Assembly: GCA_033439295.1 (NCBI GenBank) | Contig: JAVTLE010000016.1 | Span: 2,604,001 to 2,668,000, forward strand | Length of the DNA stretch: 64,000 nt | Source: Deuterostichococcus epilithicus | Lineage: Eukaryota; Chlorophyta; Trebouxiophyceae; Prasiolales; Stichococcaceae | Direction of reading: 5' to 3' | Part shown: piece after piece, positions 10,149 through 22,840 of the stretch | Numbering within the stretch: position 1 is the stretch's first letter | Layout of the letters: each line of letters begins with the position of its first letter | Made by a program: the position numbers and the translations under genes | The notes under the pieces: generated by a model | The model's input: the letters and a program-made list of their open reading frames with translations, nothing else | Database searches by the model: none | What the model was told of the DNA's origin: nothing

Positions 10149-13100
10149 ATGGATGCCGAGATACATACGTGCAAGGATTTTTCGGATTCATGCGTGGTCC
10201 ATCACGGGTCCAGGCGTGACTGCCACGCTCGCGAGACGCGCGGCGGCCCAGCACTGCTGCTCTCGCACGACGAGCTGCGCCATGTCTTCCAGTTCGTCCC
10301 CGAGCTGGACAGGTGATCGTTGTTCAGCTTCATCGTGAGAGGCTCAGCTCCTGAAAGGCGACAGGCTTGTGGCAGTCACTTGTGCAGACTCCCAGCGTGT
10401 CATGTGCTCCTGCCTCATGCAGGCAGTTGTGCCTCTGGACCAGAGCATGCTGTGCTGTGTACCGAGTCGGCGGCGTGTCATCACGCATGTCACTGAAACA
10501 TGTTCATGCCTGCCCTGGTCCAAAATGCACATATGATGGTGCGCGCACAGGCGGGCGCTCCAGCCGGTGTGCAGCACCTGGGCGGCCGTTGGCGCCAGCT
10601 GCCCGCCACTGTGGACATCCGCCACGATTGACGCCGAGGAGGTGGCAAAGCGTTGGGGGCGGCCCCTGGACTGGCGGGCTGCCTGTGAGTGGCTGCGGAC
10701 GCGGCCAACGCTGCGGCCGACGCTGTCCCTCAGGTGGGCCCTGCGGCTGGATACATCGGCAGCGCCATGCACCGGCAGTGGTCGCTAGCCTGAACACGGC
10801 TGCCAACTGACACAGCACGACTGCGCATTGCCTTTTTTTGCCCTGGGATGATCCGGGTTTGCTGGCAATGTGGCTGCTTGGTTTCGCACCTGCTCTTGTT
10901 GCACCGCCAGCATGCAGCCCGCAACCGTTAGCCTTTAACAGCCCTATGCCTCCTGATTCCGGCTGCAGCCTGATGGTGCAAAGCACCACCGCACGAGGGC
11001 GGCGTGCTGCCCAGTAATCGGTGCGCTGCGGGCGCTGACCTCCGCGCTTCCTTGGCCGCAGGCTGACGGCGGGGCACCACACGATGCCGGCGGGCGGCCT
11101 GTACTCACTGCTGCCGGGCTTTGCAGCCACGCTGCGCACGTTGCGCCTGCACCTGCGCGCGCCAGCGCTGCTCAGCCGGGACTTCGTGGGCCTGGGCCGC
11201 CTGGCGGCGCTCACGGAGCTGGCGCTGGACGTGGAGGTCACCGGCGAGGTGCTGGTCATGGGGCTGGCCGAGCTGGCGCCGCTTGCAGGGCTGCGGGTGC
11301 TGGCGCTCGACGCGGTGGTAACGCCGCCCGCGGCAGGCACGCTTTGCACTCTTACACGCTTCGTTGCAGGCCGACAGACACCTGCTCTGTGCTGGAAGCT
11401 GCTGGGGCTCGTCTACATGATGGCGATGCGGCGTGCAGCCATGCAACCCCGGTCATTATTTGTTCGACCAGAAGGGCATCTGAGGGACGCTGTGTGGGGC
11501 CCTCAGCAGAGCCAGATTGCGTTGCTCGGTCCAGTAGTCATGAGAGCCGCATCGCCTGTTTATGTGTTGCAGTCACTGCGACCTGCAGCGGGTGGACACC
11601 GCATTGCTGTCTCATGAGGGTTTTAGTTATTGCATTGTTGCAAACTGCAGCAAGGCCCGGTCACGCCTGAACGGATGATCTTCTGGCGCCTTACTGCAAT
11701 GCGCTGTACCCGATGTTGGTTTTTTGGGTACACCTTTTGTTGCGCAGTTCATATTGAGATGCAATTTCAATTTGCCAATTGTGCCATCTGCAGAGCAGCG
11801 CCAGGCCTGGTCGGACGACTTCCCGACGCCCAACTACGCGGAGCAGTACCCAATGGCGGCGATCTGCGCACCATTCGGCCTGGACCTGGCCTGCATGCCG
11901 GCACTACAGAGCCTGAGGTGCTGCTTTTCCCCCCTTCTCCAGCCTCAATTCATCCAGTAGCTATCATCATGCCTATGCCTGACTTGCATGCCCGGCCTGC
12001 GGAGCCTGATTAGTAGCCCACTTGCTCCTTCCAAGATTTGCATCTCTGCGTGATTCGCTCAGGTTGGAGCACCGGCTGATACAGACCGAATACGGTGTCA
12101 GACATAGGATCCTGCAGGACGTGAGCTGCCGGCTTCTGACAGGCATTTGCAAGGGCCGTCTATCATGAGCGGCTGATCATGTGGACAGGCGCCTGTCGGC
12201 CGGCCGGCCAGCAACACGCCGATTTTTGCCGCCAGCTGTCTGGTGTCTCACGGAGGTGCGACGGCTGTGCAGGTTTGTGGCGGACCCGAAAACCGTCCGG
12301 TTCGACAAGGCGCCGCCCGGACTAACAAGTCTGTCGGCGCTGACGGTGTGCACCTTGCTCGAACCGGAAAGCGCATTCCCCCTCCAGACCCTGCATCATT
12401 GCAGCGCCTTTGGGCTGGCGATGCCTTCGCTCCTGCCACGCCGGTTGACATTCACCTTGTTTCGCACGTTCCACACTGCGCTGTGCCGGTTGACCTCGCC
12501 TTTGTGCACCGTGTCGCAGGCGCTGCACCTCAACAACTGCTATGCGGAGTGGAAGGAGCCCCGCTTTGGCAGCATGCCGCAGCTGGAGCGTCTGGCCCTA
12601 GAGGTGCGCGCTGTCATGGGGTGCTCCTCCACTGCTGTTGGTCGAAAACAGCCGGCGGCCGCCTGCTTCGCATGCTGCTGGGCCGTGCACGCTGAGCTCA
12701 CGGCAACTTGCCTCTAGAACACCAGGTGCTGCATGCTCAAGTGCAGCACTATCCACACTGTGTCGCACTTTCAAGCCCCCCTTCCTGCCTCTGGGCAAGC
12801 CGCTCACGCCCTTGCCGCCAACCGAGACACAGGACTTCAGCTTCCGCACGCCCAAGGCGGGCGAGGACGGAGGAACACCGGCGCCAACGCACCCGCTGTC
12901 CTACTTCAGCGGCCTCAACAGCCTGCGCCACCTGGAGCTGCGCCACTGCCGCCTCGATTTCGACGGCGTGCGGCTGGTGGCCTCTCTGCTGCCGCAGCTG
13001 CAGGTGGGACGCACGGCTCTGTGTGTTGTGCTGGCGTCGCGGAGGGTTTTCTTGAAAATTTCGTGGGAACCTAAATGGAAGGCTGGAGGTGGAAGTGCTC

Positions 13101-13519
13101 TTGGACCTGCTGCAGATGTGTGGGCGGCGTCCCTGGCTGAAGGTGTCTGCCTATCGTTTGCGTACAGTGCTTGCAGCATGGAGATGGTGGAATCCTGGAC
13201 TTATGCATGGCTGGGTGCCCGCCTCAGTTCGTGGGTTCGATCAGCAAGCTGGACCGTCTGGGCAGCCGGCTCAGCAGTGGGTAAGATGATGGGACTCCCT
13301 ACTGGAGGCATGTGCACTGCGCAGGAACTGGAGGTGGGCGGCAACAAGAAGCTGGAGCCGCAGGCCGACCGCGAGGGGCTGCTCAGCAGCCTGAACGCCT
13401 GGTGGCTGCGCAGCTACCTGGCAGGGCGCAAGCGCAAGTCAGACCAGATCTCGTGCAGTGGCGGCGGCGGCGGCGGCGGCAGCGGAGATGCTGCTGTCAG
13501 CATGGAGTTGGATGCGTAG
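10149..13519 (+). CDS. F-box/leucine-rich-repeat protein 1
   Basis: The predicted product is a substrate-recognition subunit of an SCF ubiquitin ligase. The F-box is split by an intron: LLLSHDELRHVFQFVPELD (exon to 10312) joins ALQPVCSTWAAVGASCPPLW (exon 10551-10733) with phase 2 kept through AG|G borders. LRR-like exons follow: 11062 to about 11310 (LRTLRLHLRAP, LTELALDVEV, LRVLALDA), about 11790-11918, 12063-12120, 12256 to about 12348, about 12518-12602 (ALHLNNCYAEW), about 12790-13003 (LRHLELRHCRLDFDGVRL), about 13228-13279, and a last exon from about 13325. The end is a basic tail (RKRKSD), a glycine run and MELDA before TAG at 13517-13519. The first Met is uncertain: 10149 is the nearest in-frame ATG, with 10017 an alternative. 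The next gene is a paralogue with the same early structure. The target is unknown. Confidence 0.75.
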
Positions 13520-13595
13520 CTGGCCGCGGAGCCATTTCGTGTCCATATTGGGGCCGGCAGTCGCATTGTGGGCATCTCTAGCTCAGCTGTAGGAT

Positions 13596-13600
13596 TGTAA
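13596..13600 (+). terminator. Candidate poly(A) signal TGTAA
   Basis: TGTAA, the usual chlorophyte polyadenylation signal, lies 77 bases after the first F-box gene's stop codon. Confidence 0.45.
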
Positions 13601-14054
13601 TCGATAATCAGGTACCTCAGCAACTGATCAGATGAGTTGCGTTGGACTCTGTAGTCCGGTGTGCGTGTTTGAGACTGTTCGGTCTATTGACCACCTACAT
13701 CTTTTGTAGGCGGTAGAATCTCCAATCTTGGTGCTCGTCCAAACTGCCTTTGAGATCTGGATCTGCCGCTTGCTGCTCGAGTTCTCGTCCAAGTGCACTT
13801 TACCCCCATCCGGGATCTTGCCCGCCGACTTTCAGTCTAGCGGGGTTCACCAAGCAAGCAGACCAATTCGCTCTCCATCAAGGCCTTCACTTTTGCTGCA
13901 GATGACAGCGTTACAGCAGCTGTTGGCTGATGAGCTGATCTGTGCTGCTTGCGGGTCAGGCGTACTGACGTGGTGGGCAAGCCTGTGAGCCCCCGCACGC
14001 ATATTGTAATGTATGGGCCCGGGAGGTGCTGGCGCGACGCGGCATCGTAGCAGC
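13601..14054. promoter_or_regulatory. Short spacer and putative promoter of second F-box gene
   Basis: This 450-base spacer separates two same-strand genes. It contains a small hairpin-forming repeat (cctaca/tgtagg near 13.69 kb) but no recognisable exon. Confidence 0.3.
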
Positions 14055-17000
14055 ATGAAGGGCGAGCTGCAAAAGTCGATGATTCTGCAGCTTCCCGAGG
14101 AGCTGTTGCGCGAGGTCTTCATGCTGGTGCCGTTTCACGAAAGGTGTGTCGCGCAAGCGTGTGCTGGTGGCCCATTCGCAATGCCTGGTGCACTCGCAGC
14201 GCCTGTCGAGGCCCGACCAGCCTGTATAGTCCTGATAACCAAGGCAGCCGTGTCAGCTTCATGCGGGCTAGACCCAGACTGCGCTGTCGTGCAAGAGGAT
14301 TGACCTACTCATGAAGGGGCTTGCTCGTGCCGTGAGCCGGCCTGTGCGGCACTGCTGCATCTCTACCAGGCTCCAGCCTCCAGCACCAGCGTCGATACGG
14401 CAACTCCCGGGACAAACTTTCCCCAGTAGCATTTTGTGGCGGCAGCGTCTGAGCTGCACCATAGTCTCCTCAGTGTAGTTCGGCGGCGACGAGCAGTCAG
14501 TCAGTATTGCCACGCCTTCTGCAAGCGGAAGAGATTTTGAAGACCTGCAGATTGGTGGAGCGGCCGTCAACCATCGCAGCTCTTGGCATGGCAGGGGCAG
14601 GGCGGCAATGCAGCGCTGTGCCTGCTGCTGGCATGTGCAATGCCATAAACGCATGAGGCTTGTCTGCAGCACGCAGCTGTTGCGGCCTAACAGAGTTTCA
14701 ATGGCAGGCCGCGCATGCCAGAGTGCATGCAGGATTATGGGGCGGCAATTTTCTATCCTGTGTGACAGCTGCATCCACCTTGTAACATGAAACGGCCGGC
14801 CGCGACCTCATGACGTCTCATGCCTCGCAGGCACTACACGCTGCCAGCGGTGTGCAGCGACTGGGCCGCCGCTTGCGCCGCGCCCTCGCCGCTGTGGGCG
14901 GAGGTCGACGCAGACGTCCGGGAGTATTCTGCGCACTTTGCCTGCACCGTCGACGCGAGCCTGCTTCGCGACTGGCTCGTCAAGCGCGCAGAGGCGGTCA
15001 CCACCCTGAATCTCAGGTCCGCAAGTCTGCTCCTCAGTGCCGCTGCATGGCAGCCTGTGCGTGCCGGGGCGCCAGGTGTATTGGCCGTGCGCCCTTGCGT
15101 CAATAGGCCTGTTTGCTGTGTGGCAACATAGGGAGGTGCCGCGGCAGCTGCTGCCGAACAGCCGTGCCTGCAGTCATGTGCGGCATCATGCCTCCCCTGC
15201 TGACCACCGGCCACTGCCCGGGCACGTGCCGCGCCGCATCACTGCCGTGCAGCACTCTAGCAGCCTGGACGATGCGGATGCCACCCCGTCGCAAACCACT
15301 GCCGCGACGTCGACCACCCGGTGCCGGCTCTGCCCCTCTGGGTGTCCTGAATGGCGGCGCCGGTGCGCTGGGCAGCGACCACACGCCCTGCACCCAGCGC
15401 ACATTTGGCTCACGGGATGCGCCGCCTCCACCGCAGGCTGTCCTGGGTGCCGGCGCCGGTGCGCAGCCTGGACGCGCCCGAGGAGGCGACAGCCGCCGGG
15501 CTCATCCTGGCGCCGCTGCTGGCTCCCCGCGCTGCCCTCGCCTCGCTGCGGCTTACGCTGCCGGACCGCACGCCGCTGACGGGGTCCGACTGCACAGCAA
15601 TCTCCGACGCGCGCGGGCTCACGCGGCTGGAGCTGCTCGGCCACGCATCCGCGGACGCCGTCGAGTCGGTGCGCGTCTGCGGGGCGCCGCTGACTGGTTT
15701 CCGGGGGCGCATCTGACCTGGCACCCTGTGCCTGCTCCCACCTTGGTCCTGCTGGTGGGAGCCTGTGCAGCAGCGGCAGTAGCACAGGTGCCATTGGGCG
15801 TCCGCCGCTGCCCCCCCCCCCACCCCACATTTTCGCCCGCGCCGCGCTGCCGGCCAGCCCTGCATAGCGAGTGGGCCTGCACTCTACGCAGCCATTGCTC
15901 TTCACAAATGTAGCTGCGCTTCGCGGCCATGCAACATCTCTTGCGACTGCCCGAAATCCGACCGTGCAGCCCTCTCCCAGCAGGGCATGGGCGCGCTGTG
16001 CCTGCTGGCCGACCTGCGGGAGCTGCTGCTGGGCTTCCGCTGCCGCTTTGCGCCGCGGCGCCCCTCCGGGTTGGGCGCTGCCCTCGGGGTGCTGACGCGC
16101 CTCACCCGCCTCGAGCTGGGCTGCCCAGGGGCCGACCTGGGGTTTGTGCCGGAGGTGCTGCCGCGTCTGCCGCAGCTGCGGCACCTGCGGCTGCAGGTGG
16201 GGGCGCATGCGACACGCCAACGCACACGAGCAGTGCATCACGGGCATGCTGGTGTCCTCCTCGGCGATGAAATGCCTGATGCACTTGAAAAGTCGCACAC
16301 GAAGGCGCCGCCCCTGGCGCACGCTGTGACAGCTTGACACAGCTCTGACCCATCTGCAGCAGATGGTGTTGTGCCGCCCCTGCAGCATTTTCATGTCCGC
16401 ATCACACCCGAGCAGAGGGTGAAGTGCTGATCCCCCAGCGTGCCAACATGCCCGTGACAGCCGCACACTGCCCGCCGCGGGCCGGCGTGCGAGCTGCCAA
16501 GTTCGGTCTCAGTCGGCCCTGCGCGCCTGCTCAGCCGACGACTCCCACCGGCTGCTCCGTCTCGCAGGAGGGCGTCCGGCCGCTGTGGCCGCTTCCGGCG
16601 GGGCTGGGGCGGCTGCCGCTGACGTACCTGTCGCTGGGCGGGCTGGAGCCCATCGCCCCCTGGTCCTCCCGCCTCGGCATGTGGGACGAGGCGCGCTGCT
16701 GGGCCTCACGACCTGGGCTCTGCATGAAAACCCCGAGCCCTACCTGGAGCTCCTGCACCGCTGTTTCTGGTATCAGCCCCCAGGCGCGTGGCCCTTGGGC
16801 GATCAGAAAAACGCCACTGTGCCGCTGTGCGTGAGGCGGCCCGTGCCGCCTGCCCTCGCAGGTGAAGGGCATGGCGGGGCTCAGTGTGCTGGAGCTGAGG
16901 GGACTGGACAATGTCGGCTTCCCGCCCGTCGCCCACCTGCCCCGTCTGCAGGCGTGCTCTCCTCTCTGCAATTTCTGTGTGTATAGCCATTGAGAGAATA

Positions 17001-18195
17001 CCTAGCTGTTGGGAATGCGCTTGGCTGCCCCGAGTGGCGCACAGTGTACATGGGCATGGGGCAACCTTGTGTCGGACAGACAAACCCATCGCCTTACTAG
17101 AGCTCTCCAAACTGGCCGCGGCCTGCGGTTTGCCATCTCCCTGAGATGGCAAAGTCTTCGGGTTTGTCAGCCTGCCGGGCACGCTGTGCAGCGGCCTCCT
17201 CAATCTGCAGGGCTGTGCATGATGCATTGCAACACATGTGCAAGAAGCTGCTCTACGAGATCTCGCAAGTTCAGCTTCGACCTCAGGGTCTTAACTTTGA
17301 GGGAGTATCTGCATCAGCAAAAGTAAGTAAGCTCCGCTTGCGCTGCCCTGTAGGAGCTGACGCTGCACTCTTGCTACATCGTGGGCATGCACGCGCTCCC
17401 CCACGACCTGCTGGCGTGTCTCACAGCGCTGTCGGCGCTGTCTCTCGTCAACTGCGAGCTGGACGTGGTGCCGGCGCTCGTGACGGGCGCGCCAGTGCTT
17501 GCCTCGCTGAGTCTGGCAGGTGCGCAGTGCACAGCTCCTTGCTCCCCGCTTGGCTTTCGTAGGTTTCGGTTCGAGAGGCAGTGTGCCGGCGCTCAATTCC
17601 TTCGTCCTGGCAGGTGCGCCACCTGCACCGTCCTTTAATGCATTCTGCTCCAGGAAGCTGCACTTGTTTGCTGGAGCTTTCCTGCTGGTGACGCAGCAAG
17701 AGCGGCGGCATCGACCGCCAGGCACGCTGTTCCCAACTCGAAGCCCATTTAGCACTCCTGCATCCTGCTGGACGCTGCAGCTCGACCTGCTCATGCCCTG
17801 TGCGCACAGTGTTGGGCGGGCCAGCCTGATGTCTGAGAGTCTTTGCCGAGCATGACACGCTGCTGCACGACAGCTTTTCAATGTAACTAGGCAGACAACA
17901 AAAATAGGAACCCACAGCTTCCCCTCCACAACGTGCAGCCAACGATCTGGCGGGCGGCATGCCGGCGGGCGCCTACCTGGGCCGCCTGAGACATCTAAAT
18001 CTGTCAGGCAATCAGCTTGGGCTGGGACTGCCGCTCAGCCTGGCGGGCGCCACACAGTTGACGGCACTGGCGCTGGATGGCAACCTCGGGGCGTTGGGCG
18101 CAGCCCGCGGGGCGCTGCTGGCTGCGCTGCCTAGGCTGCAGGACGCCGGCGGGCTGTCGCTGTCAGATCTGGGCGCCGGGCTTGCTTCCGCCTAG
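14055..18195 (+). CDS. F-box/leucine-rich-repeat protein 2
   Basis: This is a paralogue of the preceding gene. Exon 1 starts at ATG 14055 (MKGELQKSMILQLPEELLRE) and stops at 14143 in phase 2. Exon 2, 14831-15016, completes the F-box with HYTLPAVCSDWAAACAAPSP and contains LLRDWLVKRAEAVTTLNL. LRR exons follow at about 15.43-15.69 kb (ALASLRLTLPDRTPL, LTRLELLGHA), 15.98-16.20 kb (LADLRELLLGFRC, LTRLELGCPGADL, LPQLRHLRLQ), 16.57-16.69 kb, 16.86-16.95 kb (GLSVLELRGLDNVGFPP), 17.27-17.33 kb, 17.35-17.52 kb (LSALSLVNCELDVVPAL) and 17.94-18.195 kb (LRHLNLSGNQLGLGLPLSL). TAG ends the gene at 18195. At least one internal intron, after LPRLQ near 16.95 kb, appears to start with GC rather than GT. The likely role is SCF substrate receptor; the target is unknown. 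Confidence 0.8.
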
Positions 18196-18348
18196 AAGCA
18201 GCAGTCACACACTGCTGCCGGCAGCCCTGTTAACCGGCGTTCCACGTGGGAACTTGGCGCACAATCCAGGAGCAGGGTGCGGTGAGTTGGCGTGGTGCGT
18301 AGGTCTGATTTGGCTCAGCGGCCGTCAGATGGCACCATGCAGGCCGCC

Positions 18349-18353
18349 TGTAA
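18349..18353 (+). terminator. Candidate poly(A) signal TGTAA
   Basis: TGTAA lies about 155 bases after the stop codon of the second F-box gene. A second TGTAA occurs at 18700-18704. Confidence 0.4.
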
Positions 18354-18969
18354 GCCACAAAACCTGGATGCGCACGACGCCGCGCATTCGGGAGCATAGA
18401 GTATCTAGTAGTGTTGTTATGCTTAGATGGTGCGGTGCTGATGTTCATAGCAAACGGCTACCACACTGATGGGCATGCGCCTGTGCTTTGGTTCAGGTGT
18501 AAGCATGACACCGCAGTACCCCATGTGATGAGCCGGTCCGAACTCGCCAAAACACTTCCTGACGGCGGAGTGCTGCTGCTCACACGAGTGATCAGGATGG
18601 GTAGTCTGAAAACGCTGCAGAAAGTCGATTTCGTGCCACATGTATGCAGGTTCCCCTCAAAAAACACCACAGTGCAGACGTGTCTTCTACTGTTGCCGTT
18701 GTAACCTGGTTATGCAGCATTTGCCTGCATTTGTGCCCTGCTTGTTGCAACCTTATTGCGACAGTCTGCATCATCCGAGTCCAGGCAGTACAGAGGCACC
18801 GGGCGGCGAATGCCGGCTGTGGTGCGGCGATTGTCCCTGCGCCTTCCCACCGGGAAGCGCGGCATGACATCAGTCACTCCTCGCCGGTGATCGTGGTCAC
18901 ATAGGCTGCCTTTTGCCGACGGTGCACACAAATGGCAGCCAGCTAGCAGCCGGCCCTGGCAGCACTACC

Positions 18970-19190
18970 GGCAGCAGAGGCGGCAGCAGTGGTGGTGGCA
19001 GGGTCCTGGGCCTATCGCCTTCCGAATGCCTGGCGATTGCGGCCAAACCATGCTGGCATCTGCCGCCATGCATGCTGGCTTGCTTGGCACGCCCACAGCA
19101 GGTAGCCTGCCATCAGCCGTTGCAACGCGCGCCGCAGCGGCAGCCAGCGAAGGCACATTGCCAAGCGGGTACAGGCAGCATCGCCAGTTA
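18970..19190 (+). pseudogene. Fossil of the A/B family C-terminal tail
   Basis: Bases 18970-19047 read GSRGGSSGGGRVLGLSPSEC and then LAIAA. This closely matches the cytosolic tail of gene A (GSRGGSRGGTRVLGLSPSGF, then LALAA, at about 36.40-36.47 kb) and of gene B. After 19047 the similarity continues weakly, in a shifted frame, with LLGTPTAGSLPSAVATRAA recalling the B tail. No membrane exons of the family are visible upstream. It therefore looks like the remnant of a fourth copy that was deleted or truncated next to gene A. Confidence 0.6.
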
Positions 19191-20615
19191 GAGAACTTGA
19201 TCTTCTGCTTGCGCCACGAGGAGTCGCAAAGGCGATGCGTTCCAAATTGCTGAGAGCAGACTCACAGGTGACAGACTCACAGGAGCCAACTTCAGTCATC
19301 GTTGCTGATCAGCACATGCCCCACGTGTGTTTCCGGAACGCGTAGAGTTTCGCGGAGCTCCGACGTCCCGAAATGCTAGACCATCAAGCAAGCTGCATGC
19401 ACCAAATCTTCCAAGTTCCTGGTGAGAGAAGCGCCTTAATTGTCCAGGAGCAGGCACTAACGCCTCCCATCGCTCTGAAGCTACAGCACTGCTGGCCGGC
19501 ACTGCGTGTGAGGGCGGCAAGCTTGACCATCTCGACTCCTCCGCCCGCTCCTCCGCCAGGGCCCAGCTGCACACGGTGAGTACGCAGATGCCGGCCTGTC
19601 GTTGAGAATTTTCCAGATAGACCGATTGTTTAACCTGAGAACTCCAGCCAGCTGGTCGACGAGGACGCTGGATCAGCGTCCCACAGATCTTGGTCCCACA
19701 GATGCGCCGCCTGCACTTTTTGAGTCGCCTGAATGCGCTGGATTCGGCTAAAGAAGCCTTGTCCAGGCCAGTTGGTGGCTAGTTTAGGGTGGGGGCAGCT
19801 GGCCTCAAAAACTTCTCCCGAGCCACCTTCCTGGCCAGTGGGATGGCATCGGCGCGCGAGTACGAGAGCACTCGGAGAGGATCTGCAATGCCTCTTGGTT
19901 TCTCGTGTTGCTACAGCAGTCGATGCAGCTGTTGCAGTGCGCGCGTCACTTACCGTAGGAGGTGACTGCGATGATGACGACGCATGCGCAAATCCTGCGT
20001 GCGAAGCGCCGGTGCCCGCCCTCTAGATCACATACAGGGCAAATCCTCCATGAAGAGGCTAGCTCGATGAGCTGAATTGGCTTCCAGTTTTGTTGATCAG
20101 CGCTCGGCTCTCAAACAAAAACAAGCAGATAGCAGTACATGTACAGGCCGGCTCAGAATCACCACGATGCCGTCGTACGCGCATCATCTCGCCGCAACGG
20201 CTGCAATTGCGGGCAGTCTTCTGAGTGTTAACTAGCGCGCAGTGTCTGGGTGACGTTCCAGTTTGACCGTCATTGTGCGTACTCGGCTGCACGCGTGATG
20301 AGTCAGCTGCGCTGTCTCTGACATTGACAGGCATGCGGTGGCCAGAGCGCATGATCGCCGCGCTGAAAAAATTCATTGAGCAACTATATACGACGATTGA
20401 CCAGCCGCGGCAAGCTTTCTCCCGGTTTGATGTACGGCCGTTTCCTTCGTGCACGCAGGCAGCACGACCCGACGGATCCTGCAGGCAACAGCGGCAGCCA
20501 AGCCTGGTCGCCAAGGGCGTTCGGCAGCAGCAAAACGCGCTGGCATCTGTCCATTCCGCCGCGGCTGACAGCTAGTCCATCTGCGTGTCGTCCTCACGCC
20601 TGACCGGCGGCGAGG
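19191..20615. other. Intergenic stretch upstream of gene A, no gene recognised
   Basis: Short open frames occur on both strands, but none has recognisable motifs, consistent splice borders or resemblance to neighbours. The promoter and 5' UTR of gene A should lie in the last few hundred bases. Confidence 0.35.
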
Positions 20616-22805
20616 ATGGCTGACTATAGCGGAGCAGCCTCGCCGTTGCGGCTCAGTGCGGTCTCATCAGCCTCACCCAACGGACGGCAGACGCAGTCTC
20701 AGCGGATGGGCGGTAGCAAGCATGCTGCGTGCAATGCGCAGCGGCCCAGAAACCGCAACTGCTGCGGCACACGGCAGTCCATGGCAGCCTTTAGTGCCTC
20801 GGCGGTGGCGGCACTGCTTCCGCTGGCGCTGCTGCTGATGCTGGCTGCCTGCCAACAGGGCGCTGCTGCAGCACAAGACGGCCGGCGGATTGCTGGGGCC
20901 GAGGTCGGTAGCAACAGAGTCAGTGCCGGCAGTCCGGCTGGCAGCCGCAGACTGGCGGCGCAGGAGGCAGCTGCGGCGGCGGCGCTGCAGCAGGCTGCGC
21001 AGGCGCAGCAGGGCGACCTGGCAGTCATGGACGAACCTCCAGCGGAAGCCACAGCCTCGGCAGCGTCCTTCAACGTTGCTACAACTACAGAAGGCAAGGC
21101 CGCCAATTTGCCCATGTCGGCGGCGGCAGCGGCCACTTCAATTGCAGGGTTTTCTGGCGGCAACGCCACAGCGCACGCCGATGCGGGCCGCAGGCGGCCG
21201 TTGCTGGTGGCCTCAGCAGGCGATGCCGCGGCGTGGGCGGCGCTCGTGGCACTGGACCCCAAAGATGCGGCCGGCAACGAGTTGCCGGTGCCAGGCACGT
21301 CAAGAGGACGACGCTTGCTGGGCCGCGGATTGACAGAAACGGAAACAGGCGGCGGAGTGACGCTGTACTCGCCGCAGCAGCGCGTCAACCAGGTTGCGGT
21401 GAGTGCCTGTGCCACTTCAATAGAGCTTCCAGTCTCGCTTGGTTGCGCCTCGCCAGCGGGTTTGACACAATCACCCACACACCGGACTCTTACAATTCGT
21501 GGTCAGAACTAGGCCACACCACGCATGCCACCTGTTACAAACTGCTCAACACACATTTTTCTATTGCCTCATGCGTCAAAATTGTGACGACATGGTATCC
21601 GCTATCACTTATGCGCCCTTTGCCCATACATTTGATGCCTTCAGAACCTTCCCAACTCAAACTTCAGTTGTCGTTCCGCAGACGCTGTTCTTCAAGGTCG
21701 ATTTTGGCGGGCCAACGCGCAATAAGCAGCCTCTGGACCTGTTCACCATCATCGGCACCAACAGGTGAAAAACAATGCCCTGGTATGTCCTGTTGCCGGC
21801 ACCATGCTGATGCTCTGTCGGCTTTTGGAGGGGCTCATGGAGCAGGTGTAGTGCCATTACAGTCGATGCTGGTGTTCATGATGTTCCGGCCACCTCCATC
21901 TCGATGCTGCGTTGGGAGCGCGTGACGTGACGTGAGACATGAAATCAGATCATGGCATCCGCCTGGCGTATGCTTTCGTCGCCTTCCCTGCAGGATCAAC
22001 GTGGTGTTTGACGTCAACGAGGGCATCGTCTATCTGTCAGCGGCGGTGCCCAATGAAAAGCGCCGCGCGGACGTAATTCTGACCATCTCCAGGGACCGCC
22101 TGGGTGAGCCTGCAGTTTGGGCAAACCGGGCACTCGTTGAATATAGTTCATTCTAGCCCCCATCTCATCAAGAATGGAACGTTTTGCTTTGCACACAGTG
22201 TCACGGGCTGCTTTCCATCGCATGGGAGGTGCTGCAGCCAGATGGCCGAGGTGCTTTCAGGGGATGTTCCTGGGTAACACCCACATGTCGCTGAGGTGAC
22301 GTCAAGCCTTGCGGCGCGCCTCCAGGCAAGGAGATTATGCCGCCGGTGGCTCTGGACCTGCATTACGTGCCGAAGAACGTCCCGCTGCAGCATTACGGCC
22401 GCTTCAGCGCCTTCTTCCTGCTGGCCGTGCTCATCATAACTGGGTGCGGCGGGCGCCACACCTTTGAGGCGCCTCGCAGACACCTTGCCTCCACAGCTCC
22501 TGCACGCTTGCTGAGCATGCCGCTGACTGCTTCACAACATGTCGTCGTCTGCTAACTACTGGAGAGGGCTCCGCATCCCAAGCACATCCGGTGCGGGCCC
22601 GTTCCAGCAAGGATGCTGTTGCTCAGATCCCACTCGCAGCTGCGGTTGAGGGGTTGCCGAGAGCACATCAGCAGGTGGTTGTGTGTTGGATATCCGTGTG
22701 ATTTTCCTACAGTAGAAACATGGATTTTCCATCATGCAGGCTGCTCGCCCTGGCCGAGAGCTACTTCACCCCCAGCGGCGACGTGGGGGACTTTGACTAT
22801 GTTGG

Positions 22806-22840
<35 letters not shown>

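Noticed and set aside
19191-20615. Small ORFs on both strands as genes
   Set aside because: No motif, paralogue or splice-border support; compositions match random GC-rich DNA.
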